From contig JASAOO010003557.1 of the NCBI GenBank assembly GCA_030849075.1, positions 27,501-91,500 on the forward strand: a stretch of 64,000 bases of DNA, written 5' to 3'. Below the pieces are notes generated by a model. That model saw only the letters and a list, made by a program, of their open reading frames with translations, did no database searches and had not been told where the DNA came from. The stretch is from Zelonia costaricensis. Lineage: Eukaryota; Euglenozoa; Kinetoplastea; Trypanosomatida; Trypanosomatidae. The position numbers and the translations under genes are program-made. This document shows positions 51,729 through 60,900 of the stretch, piece after piece (within the stretch, counting starts at the first letter, position 1; every line of letters starts with the position of its first letter).

Positions 51729-53079
51729 GGCGATTTCCCCTGTGTGTATGCACGTGCCTTTCTCTCTTGTTTCGACACACAGGCTGCATCGAACGTGTCT
51801 TGCTGTTCTCCCCCCAATCGCGTTTGTCTTTGTATTTGCATGTATGTGTGTGTGTGTGTGTGTTCGGTTCTGAGGCGGCACGAAGGAGATGAAAACAACA
51901 AGAAGAACGCGAGACGAGTAGAAGAAGAGAGGGGTTGACGAGGGTTTGACGCGGTGGCCTGCGTCGCGCCGGTTTTTTTTCTGTTGCTCGAATTGGTGGG
52001 GGACTTCCGTGATTCGTGGTAGTCTTCTTAATTGCCCTTTTTTTTTTGGCTGGAGTGTGACTCCCCTCTACCACCCATACGAGTCTCGCGTTGCCTTTTT
52101 CTTTTCTCTTTGTTGTTAAGTTGTGTGTGTGTGCTTCTGGTGTTGCGCGTGGTGCGCATTTCTGTGTAAGCAGGAACGCGTATCTTGGTGTTTTGATGCT
52201 AGGCCTTGCCAACCTCTAGGCCCCCTCTCGCTCCCTCTCTCCTCCTCCTCCTCCCCCCTCGTCGACTCCGTGCACTTCTCTTTTTTTCTTTTGGATAGCA
52301 ATCACGGTCCCCCCTCCCCTCTCCATGTTGAGAGGAGCAGCGGAAAGGCGAGGGTGGGGGCATGCAGGACCGGAAGGGGGGAGAGGGGGAGGGGCAGGGC
52401 AGAGAAACCAACTCGGACTATAGATCCTTTTCTTTTTCTGTTACACTGGCATCGCGCTATTTTGCGATTCATGTCGACTCTTGTCTCTGCAACTCTCTTA
52501 TTCCGCTCACACGTTTACTCTGTGCTTGGCTGCGTGCGTTTGCATGTGTGTGTGTCTGTGTGTGTGTGTGCGTGTGCGTGAGCGCGGTGGTGCTCCTGCG
52601 TGCCTGTTGACGTGCGCGCGTGTGGACGTGTGTGTGCCTCTGTGTCTCGTCCATGCACGCGTGTCAGGCGTATGCATGTGTGTGCGTGTATGTTTGCGTG
52701 TGTGTGTGTGCGCACTGTTCGTCTGGTGGTCTTCGTTTCATTTTTTTTGTTCGCGCGTCTTTGGCTCAACGGAGCCGGGTAACGCGTCGATCACGTCGAG
52801 AAAGAGAGAAAGGGGAGGGGGGGAGCGAGTGCTGCAGTGGCAGTCTGGCCTTGGCTCCGTTGTTCTCCCCTCTGTGCTTGCCTCGCTTTGCTTTGTGCGC
52901 CTTTCAGCGCTTGCTTTGCTTCGCTCTCCTCTTTGTTTTTGCTTTACACCCTTTTGTGTGTGCGTGAGTGTGTCTGTCTGTGTGCGATTGCTCGTCCTTC
53001 CCGCCTTCTCTCTCTCTCTGGCGCCGCTTCGTATGGTGCTTTTTTGGTGAGCCAGCTCTCGCGCACCCTCCCTGGATCG

Positions 53080-53105
53080 TGGTGGTGGTGGTGGTGGTGG
53101 TGGTG
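53080..53105. repeat. (GGT)n trinucleotide repeat
   Basis: About eight perfect GGT/GTG units in the spacer upstream of the MDP-1-like genes. Confidence 0.9.
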
Positions 53106-54728
53106 ATCGTTGTTGTTGCGGCGACGATGTGCGTGTCAGGCAACACGCTACAGTCTCTCTCACTTTTTCCTGTTTTTGTGTGTTGGCTCCTCCTTTTCCC
53201 GCGCGGCTCCCCACTCTTGCGCGTTTGCGGAGTAGCTCCAGCCCCGCTCCCTGCATTCGCGTCGGCTGTGGGAAGAACAGAGAAGATGGGGTGGGTGGGT
53301 TGGGTAGTGGTTGGCAGTAGGCTGCAGCAGAGGAGTGTGTGCACGGGAGGACTCGGCAACACGGGGGCAGACGCCACAGTGGTGGTCTTCTCCACTTGTG
53401 AAGCCGCTGCGGGTGCCAGTGTGAGTGTGCTGCGTCGCTCCCATCTTTCCTTTGATTTGCTCGTCGCCCCGCCTTCGTCAGTGGCGGAGTTCAGAAAAGG
53501 CAGGCAACGGGGAGGAAGGACGCGAAGAAGAAGCGGGAGATGGGGAAGAAGTCGGCTGCGGGTGCGGCCATACAAACCCCACGTCCTCCCTCCCCCCCAC
53601 ACACGCACGCACGCAAGCACATGTATACTGTTCTCTCTTGCTCTGCATTGTGCCCTCGAGTCCCATTACTGCGGCTCCTTCTTTCTGTTTACTGTTTTTT
53701 TTTCTTTGGCTGCATTTCACGTGGACGCTGAACTGCTGCGAAGTTGCTTGCCTTTCCACACAATCCCTCACGTCCTCCCTCACGTCCTCTCTCGCTTCCC
53801 CTCCTTCGCGCTCTGACCAGCACTCCTCTCCGCACCGTCGCTCCCGCTCCCGCTCTCTCTCTGGTGCGCCACCGGGATGGATGCCACTCGGCCCTTCCCC
53901 CCGTCTCCCTCCTCCTCCTTCCGCACGCGTCCGTCGACGTGTGTGCATATGTCTGTCTGCGCCCATCTACGATCGAATGTTCAGTCCATCAACCCCACCT
54001 AGTGCGAAAGGAATACCAATCGAAAACAGGAACAAAAAAGAAGAAATGAAGGGCGTTGTTGAGTGCGTGCAAGAGTGGAGTATTGAAGGGGACGCGATGG
54101 CTGTTTCTTTTTGTGTGAGCGGTGCGATGCAGGCGGCGGTTTGCCGTTTGTATCGCGCATCACACACTTGCCGCTCGCACACTGCCGCCACCACACCGTC
54201 CCCCCTCCCCCGCCGTGCTGCCACACATTGCTTATGCCAGACTTGGCACTCCGGCGTAGGTGTGATTCTGGATGCCGGGCGTGAACGTACACGTTCCGCT
54301 GCGTGCATCAGAAGCGCCCCTGTGTTAAGTTCTCGTGTGTGTGTGGGCGTGGCGGAGTGTACGTGTGCCGAAAAGGCAGCGCTTGGTAACTTGTGTGGAC
54401 CTGCAGCTTGAGCCGCAGCACAAGCCTTTCCCGACCCCCTTCGTGTAGCCGCTTGACAGCCCCAAGCTCTCCCCCCTACTCCGCTGCAGGACAAACGAGG
54501 ACACATGCGACGTGCGGCGCCCCCCCCCCCTCCCCCCACTTGTGAATTCGCTCTCCCCCTCTCGCGCTCTCCATCGTGCCTTTCAGCTCGAACGTGCGAC
54601 CGCCATTTCTTTCCACGTGGTAGCCGCACGTCCACGCCTCCTTCTCACACCCCACCCGCCGCTCGTGTCTGCCCCACGTGCGTTGTCGCTAATCTCGCAC
54701 GTCGGTGGGGGCGCGCCTGCTTCTGAGC

Positions 54729-54730
54729 AG
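54729..54730 (+). promoter_or_regulatory. Candidate spliced-leader acceptor AG for MDP-1-like copy 1
   Basis: CTTCTGAGCAG offers AGs at 54727 and 54730, about 50 bases before the ATG. The tract before it is weak, so confidence is low. Confidence 0.3.
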
Positions 54731-54780
54731 CATTACTATTGTTCTATACTTGTCCTCTCGCCGCTGTTCCTGCCGGCGTC

Positions 54781-55383
54781 ATGGGCCGCACCGCTGCCAA
54801 AGGGCTGGCGAGCACCGGGCCCGACGAGCTGCCGCGGGTGATTGTGTTCGACCTGGACGGCACGCTGTGGAACCCGGAGATGTACCAGCTCTGGGGCGGT
54901 GGTGCGCCCTTCAAGCCGCACAAGAGCAACCCGAGCATCATGGTCGATAGGGCAGGCGTGGAGGTGCACCTCATTGGCGAAAGCCGTTCGGTGCTGCAGA
55001 CGCTCTCCACCGATCCGAAGTGGGCCAACACGTACCTCGCCATCTCGTCCACGTGCGATGAGCCGAGCTGGGCGGAGGAGCTGCTGGGCAAGTACCTGTT
55101 TGCCGATGCGGCAGGCGCACCGGTCTCGATGGGCTTGCTCTTTGGGGACCGCATCGAGATCTACAAGGCGAATAAGGCTCGGCAGCACGAGAAGATCCTG
55201 CGCAAGGTGACTCGGCTGGACCCGAGTGTGACGGACTTCTCGCAGATGCTCTTCTTCGACAACCAAACCAACAACACGAAGAGCGTCTCAACCCTTGGTG
55301 TGCCGTCCTGCTACTGCGGCAGCGGCATGACCCCCGGTACCTTCCAGCGCGGGCTCGAAATGTGGAGACGCTCGCAGCCGTGA
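54781..55383 (+). CDS. Magnesium-dependent phosphatase-1-like HAD protein, copy 1
   Basis: This 200-residue HAD phosphatase resembles eukaryotic MDP-1. Motif I is V-F-D24-L-D26-G-T-L-W, with both catalytic aspartates. Motif II is in LAISST, and the motif III Lys is in NKARQHEK. Motif IV reads F158-F-D160-N161-Q, where MDP-1 relatives usually have FFDDE. The ending LGVPSCYCGSGMT..TFQRGLEMW matches the family C-terminus. Characterised MDP-1 acts on phosphotyrosine and phosphorylated sugars in vitro; the substrate here is unknown. The start is the first in-frame ATG. A close paralogue follows about 1 kb downstream with long stretches of identical nucleotides, indicating tandem duplication. Confidence 0.93.
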   Translation: MGRTAAKGLASTGPDELPRVIVFDLDGTLWNPEMYQLWGGGAPFKPHKSNPSIMVDRAGVEVHLIGESRSVLQTLSTDPKWANTYLAISSTCDEPSWAEELLGKYLFADAAGAPVSMGLLFGDRIEIYKANKARQHEKILRKVTRLDPSVTDFSQMLFFDNQTNNTKSVSTLGVPSCYCGSGMTPGTFQRGLEMWRRSQP

Positions 55384-56347
55384 CGGTGTCTCGAGAAACG
55401 CGTGTCCACTGCACGGCGCGGGAGAGGGGGAGGGGTGGGAGGCGGGAAGTAAACGAGGGAGGCGCAGTCGGCGGCGTGGGGACGGTTGCGCCTGAGAGCG
55501 CCGACGCCTGTTTCGTTTCTGTAAATCTGCTGCGGAGTCACGCTCTGCGCTGGCTGCGAGCCATCGAGTAAGAAGCGCAGCGTGCGTGCGCGCGTGCGCG
55601 CGTCCCTGCTGACCCACATCAACGGTGTTGTGGGAGATGGAGAGTGCGAGACAGCGCGGAGGCACTGTGCCACACCGGCGTCTCGGGGAAAAGAGAAAAA
55701 AAAAGGACCAACTCAAGCGCTGTTGCACACTCACGCCGCGCACCTCGCCGCTCGCAGCGTCGGGTAGATGGCGCGCTTCACCATGAAAGCAAGGGTGAGT
55801 ACAGCACGCCGCAGTGCGGTGCGAGAGCAAGCAGGACGTGGTAGATGCCTCCTTGCGCGCTCTTGACTGCTGGCTTCCATGGATCACTGCGGCACCCGTC
55901 ACCGCCGGTAGCTGGCTGCGCGGCGCTCACCTTCGTGTCCTGGTGTATACGGCTTTGTATTTTACCCACTCTCGAGTGCGCTTGCCCCTCTATTCCTCCC
56001 CTTCTCTCCGGACCGCGCTTCCGTTTCGCACACGCCGCCCGCCTCCTCTCCCCTCCCCCCCTTTCTGCGCCCTCCCTTCAGACCTGTGTGTGCGTGCACC
56101 GCCTCATACTCGCCACAATCGCGCTTGTGTGCCGCCACCCCCTCCCCCTTGGCCAACGAACTCCTTCGCAGGTGAAGTATCGAAGCGCTATTCGTGGTTG
56201 GCTGCCACACCATCGGCCTCACTCCGATCACCACATCCCCCCCACCCGTTTGCAGCCACGACTCGTCCGTCCGGGCTGCTTATACGTTCTCGTTGTCTGC
56301 ATCACCTTCTCCCCTCCCTCTTCCGCCGTCGGCCTACACTTGGCGCA
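55384..56347. other. Spacer between the two MDP-1-like genes
   Basis: About 1 kb. The first half is balanced to purine-rich (3' UTR of copy 1); the second half is pyrimidine-rich and leads into copy 2. No gene is seen. The copy 2 frame is open upstream to 55814 without an in-frame ATG that yields protein-like sequence. Confidence 0.8.
56170..56171 (+). promoter_or_regulatory. Candidate spliced-leader acceptor AG for MDP-1-like copy 2
   Basis: A C/T-rich stretch (about 56128-56167) runs into GCAG. The leader would be 176 bases without an upstream ATG. Confidence 0.45.
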
Positions 56348-56929
56348 ATGGGCGGCGACGACAGCGGCGTGCCACGGGTGATCGTGTTCGACCTGGACGG
56401 CACCCTCTGGGACCCGGAAATGTACCAGCTCTACGGCGGCGCGCCCTTCAAGCCGCACAAGAGCAACCCGAGCATCATGATTGACAAGTCCGGCACGGAG
56501 GTGGGCCTCATTGGGGAGTCGCGTGACGTGCTGCAGATGCTCTCCACCGATCCGAAGTGGGCCAACACGTACCTCGCCATCTCCTCCACGTGCGACGTCC
56601 CCACCTGGGCGCACGAGCTGCTGGGCAAGTACATGTTCACAGACGCCGCGCGCAAGTCCGTTCCCATGAAGTCGCTCTTTGGGGACCGCATTGAGATCTA
56701 CTACGGCAACAAGGCGGACCACCACCGCACCCTGCTGAGCAAGGTGAACGCGGTGGACCCGAGTGTGACGGACTTCTCGCAGATGCTCTTCTTCGACAAC
56801 CAAACCAACAACGTGCGCGATGTGTCTCGACTAGGGGTGACGTGCTGCTACTGCTCGAGTGGCATGACGCCCGGCACCTTCCAGCGCGGACTCGAGCTGT
56901 GGCGCAAGGACCAGTCGTCGAAGATGTGA
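56348..56929 (+). CDS. Magnesium-dependent phosphatase-1-like HAD protein, copy 2
   Basis: This 193-residue paralogue is seven residues shorter, mainly at the N-terminus. Motif I is F-D15-L-D17-G-T-L-W, and the motif III Lys is in NKADHHRT. Motif IV is FFD150-N151-Q, the same unusual form as in copy 1. MYQLYGGAPFKPHKSNPSIM and TDPKWANTYLAISSTCD are nearly unchanged. Differences cluster in two variable segments (ADAAGAP versus TDAARKS, and the helix after NKA), which could alter substrate choice. The C-terminus ends LELWRKDQSSKM. The start is the first in-frame ATG, which aligns with copy 1 just before the first strand. Confidence 0.93.
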   Translation: MGGDDSGVPRVIVFDLDGTLWDPEMYQLYGGAPFKPHKSNPSIMIDKSGTEVGLIGESRDVLQMLSTDPKWANTYLAISSTCDVPTWAHELLGKYMFTDAARKSVPMKSLFGDRIEIYYGNKADHHRTLLSKVNAVDPSVTDFSQMLFFDNQTNNVRDVSRLGVTCCYCSSGMTPGTFQRGLELWRKDQSSKM

Positions 56930-57920
56930 CAAGCTGGGATGGGGACGGGGTGGGTGGGTGGGTGGGTGGGTGGATGAGTGTGGGGAGACTGAGCAGTGAG
57001 GGCGGGAAGTGGCACTCAAGACGTCTCCTGGTGCTCTCCTGCTGTTGCACCCCACCTCTCCGCAGTTGTATTCAAAACAGAAGGGTGCTCTCGTGTTGTT
57101 GCTGCATCGCCTGACGTGCTGCTGCTTTTGAGTAGATGAGGAAGAAACCGCGAGGTCCACCCTCTTCGCACCCGCGCACAAGACCTCAGCCGCAGCCGTG
57201 GCCAAATTCGGTTCGCGTGCTCCTCGCGCGCGCGACGGAGGGTGAGGTTGCCGCAGCCAACCGCGGGCTCTTGGGTTTGCCGAACACGCAACAAGGAAAC
57301 GCCAAAGGACCCCCTAGCGAGGGCGTGAGGATAAGAAAAGAGAAGCTCCTCCCAAGCTTCGACCATGCGTCTTCCTGCACGCCCCTCACCTCCCCCAAAA
57401 CGCGAGGCCCCAAGAGCGGAGTTGAGTGCGATGTGATACCTAAGTCTCGTGAAGGAAAATAATAAAAAAAACATAAAACAACAGAGGCCTGTATATCGAG
57501 GGGCTCCGCGCTGGTCCACTTCATCTCTCACACCAGGAAGGAGGCGCGTCATTTGGACGGCCGCCTGGCGGCTGAGTACCCCAACACGACGCATCCCTCT
57601 CTTGGCCCTCCCCCCCCTCCCCACCCCTCTCTCACCTCTCTCATGCCTTTTCTTTTTCTGATTGCCCTCTTCTCCCTGTGCGCGTTGTCCCCCCCCCCCC
57701 CCCCATCCTCCCCCCTGGCGGCGTGCTCCCACACGCACACACGTAGCAGTACCCTGCTCAGCAGGTGAGTGCTCCCCTGCTGGTTAGCTGAGCGGGCCCT
57801 GTCTTTCCACGCTGTTCACAGCGTGGCTTCTCTCCCTCTCTCTTTCTCTTTTCCGTTGAGTTCCACGGGCAGGGTACGCGTGAAGAAGTCCAAAAACAGA
57901 AAAAAGAGGACACAGCCGCA
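56930..57920. other. Intergenic region before the 1582-residue protein gene
   Basis: About 1 kb. It begins with a GGGT-rich stretch (56941-56974), then mixed sequence (57130-57440), an A-rich patch (57458-57482) and a pyrimidine-rich part with a 16-C run (57689-57704). No gene is seen. Confidence 0.8.
57859..57860 (+). promoter_or_regulatory. Candidate spliced-leader acceptor AG for the 1582-residue protein
   Basis: CTTCTCTCCCTCTCTCTTTC (from 57828) and the following TCTTTTCCGTTG lead into AG here. The leader of 60 bases is A-rich and has no upstream ATG. Confidence 0.6.
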
Positions 57921-60900
57921 ATGGGCGCCTTCACGCTGTGTGTCGAGAGCGCAACGCGCGACATCCACTCGCTGCTGACGCTGCACCGCGTACACCCGCA
58001 GGTGCGCACTGATATCCAACGCATCCTTGGCGGCCTGCTGCGCAAGAGCTACGAGAACATGACCGTCTCCTTCTCCAAGGAACTGACCGAGTCCTCGGAG
58101 CACGTTTGCCGCGCGCTGGTCGAGAGCGTCGTTGACGACATCTTCAAGACGGCCCTGCCAGCCTCAGACATGCGCGCGCTTGATCGCCGTTGCATAAACC
58201 TGGAGCAGGAGAACGCGGAGCTCCGGGAGATTGCCGCCGAGGCGGACAAGCGCGTCGCCGCCGCGCAGGAGGTGCTCTGCGACCTCAAGCAGGCGCACGA
58301 CTACATGCTGCACAGCTACTTCCGGGAGGTGCTCGTCCTTCGGTGCCGCATCGATGACTTGCAGCGACAGGTGCGCAGCCGCCGCGCCTTCTCCGTGAGC
58401 GCCTCGCCTCTGCTGGGCGGTGGTGGTGGTGGTGGTGGTGGCGGCCAGCCCGGCACGACGATGGAGTCGCAGCTGCAGCACTTCTGCTTCAACACGAACA
58501 TCGCCGCGGGCCTGGCCGGCAGCGACGCAAGCCGCCGGCAGTCCCTGGCCTCGACCACCCCGCCCCTGCTCACGACAAGGTCACAGCGGGGCTCGGACGA
58601 ACCGGACGACTCAAGCAACAACAGCTTCCCGGGCCCGCCCCTCTCCGCAACGCGCGCAGGGCCGCACACCGCCGACGCCGGGTCGGTGCCCGCCGACGGC
58701 GACCCCTACGCCGCGCCGCTGATGCAGCGCCTGGCGGCAGACGGGCAGTCGGGGCAGTCGCCACAGCCGTCCTCCACGCTCCCGAGCTCGGCGCGCAAGG
58801 GGCGTAATGTCCGTATCACGTCGCCCATCGGGCGACACACGCGCGTTCCGTCCCCGTCGGGGCTGCCGCCGCGCGGCGTGACCATGCAGACGGTCACGAC
58901 GACCACGGAGGTGGTGAGCACGCCGACGGAGCAGGTGCAGCCCAGCGTCGACGCCATCTTCGACTACGAGGAGTACGTGCGTATTCTGAACGGCGAGCAG
59001 GGGGAGTGGAGCCGCCGCTTCGTGGGGCTGGCCGGCGACCCGGAGCGCGAGGGCGGGCTGCGCGCCCGTCGGCTGTCGACACGTCTGCGCACGCTGGCTA
59101 GGGCTGAGGTGTATCTGATGGACAACGGGCAGTGGTACGGAGGCGGCGCCGGCACGGCTAGTGGCGATGCGGGCGGTGTTAGCGGTGCTGGTGCCGGTGG
59201 GCTGGGCTCGCGGCTGCACGGCTCGTTGCGCTTGTCGAGTGACATGGCGTCCACGGCCGACCGGGCTCGCGAGCAGGCAAAGGCTACGGGCTTCCGCTGG
59301 CTGCTGCACCTCGCGTTGGAGCCGATTCAGTTTAAGTTTCACGCGGAGCTGGAGAAGATGCGCCGCGCCGTGCGGGACATGCAGCAGGTGCACGCCGAGC
59401 AGATTCAGGTGATTCAGCGCAGCCTCCTCCTTCTCCAGAGTCGCAACGACGGCCTGCTGGACTTCCTTAACACCTACGTTGCAGAGACGCAGCAGACGAT
59501 CGCGCTGCTCGCACAGGATGCGCAGGCGCAGACGATGATGGAGCTGCTCGCCAGCGGTGCGCAGCTGCCGCCGGATGCGGAGAAGATCTCGAACTTCTTC
59601 AAGTTCGGTACCGAGCCGTCCTCCGCGGGTGCGCTGCGCAGCCGCCCGCCGCTCGCCCTGTCGACTGCGGCGCTGCTGTCGTCGGTGGAGGCGTCGGCGG
59701 AGGAGGGGCTGGACAAGTTGCCCTTGACAGCGCGCCGGAAGCTGTGGCGGCGCAAGCCGGCGGTCGTGCTGCAGGAGCAGGAGCTGGCCGCGCGCATGGA
59801 GGAGATGAATCAGCGGCTGGGCAGGTCGGGATCGAGCAGGAAGCAGCCCAGCTCCCCGCCGCGGGCCCCGACGAGTGCGGCGGACGAGGAGAACTTCTAC
59901 CGAGCGGACCTGGGACTGCCGTGCTGGAACGCGCACCCAGTGACGGTGCACGCACAGCAGGTGTTCACCGAGCTGCAGCAGGTCGCGGCAGCGATGCGGA
60001 CGGCGCGGGTGCGGCAGCTGGTCGCCATGGAGGAGAGCCTTGCGAGCGAGCGGCGGCGCGTGCGGTTTGGCAGCCAGAGCCGCGCGGAGTCCTACGGCCC
60101 TGAGGGGCGGCGCAGCGGCACCCGCCGCAGCCCGCCCCCATCCGGTCAGCACGGCAGCCGCGGCTCCTCCTTCTTTTACTTTCGCAGCAGCACCACCGAT
60201 CAGCCGCAGGGGGAGGAGAACCACAGCCTGTCCACCCAAGGCGGGCACCGGCGGCTGCGCGACGGCTGGCGCACCGCCGCCGTGTACGGCGCCTCGGGCA
60301 AGACCGGGGCGGACCTGCTGCGCGAGCTGGTCGACCTGCGCATGCGCCGTGCCTGCGATCAGAAGCGGCTCAAGGCAGTGGTCGCCGCGCTGCCCCTGCA
60401 GTTCCGGCGGGACGCCGCAGCGGCCGTCAGCGAACGCGCCGCGGCCGCGGCGGCTACCGTGCGGACGAAGCAGCCGAAGAAGAGCAACGCCGACGGCAAC
60501 GGGGCTGCGGCTGCGGCGGCATTGGCTGCCGAGGAGGCCGCGAGCAGGGCGGCGGCGCAGGCGCTCTTCTCGTCGCCAGAGGAGGTGCTTCGGACGCGCG
60601 CCTTGCACGACCTGCGGACGCGCACGCAGCATCGCATGGATGTCACTTCGCTCCGCATCGCCGAGCTGCAGCGCCTGCTTGATATGCACTTTGATGAGTT
60701 CCTGGCGGAGCCGGAGGACGACTCCGTGGGCTCGGAGGCGGCGCGGCAGATCGCCACGGAGGAGGCGCAGGGCCTCTTCCGTGTGAACGGTGAACTCAAA
60801 GAGGTGGGCAACCTGTGGAGCTCGCCGTACCTCAACGACGCCGTGCTCGACGCCAACAGCCGTCAGCCAGGACCGCAGCCGCGCATCGTGTATCGGCCGG

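Larger units (their letters stand above)
51729..54780. other. Intergenic region before the MDP-1-like pair
   Basis: About 3 kb with GT repeats (51846-51863, 52545-52580), a GGT repeat (53080-53105) and CA-rich patches. A 328-codon frame at 53425-54411 lacks protein-like composition and was rejected. The 54040-54420 part is of balanced composition and could be 3' UTR or a decayed repeat; I see no gene in it. Confidence 0.75.

Noticed and set aside
53425..54411. Open frame of 328 codons upstream of the MDP-1-like pair
   Set aside because: Patchy composition, includes CA and T runs, no protein-like segments and no ATG near the start.
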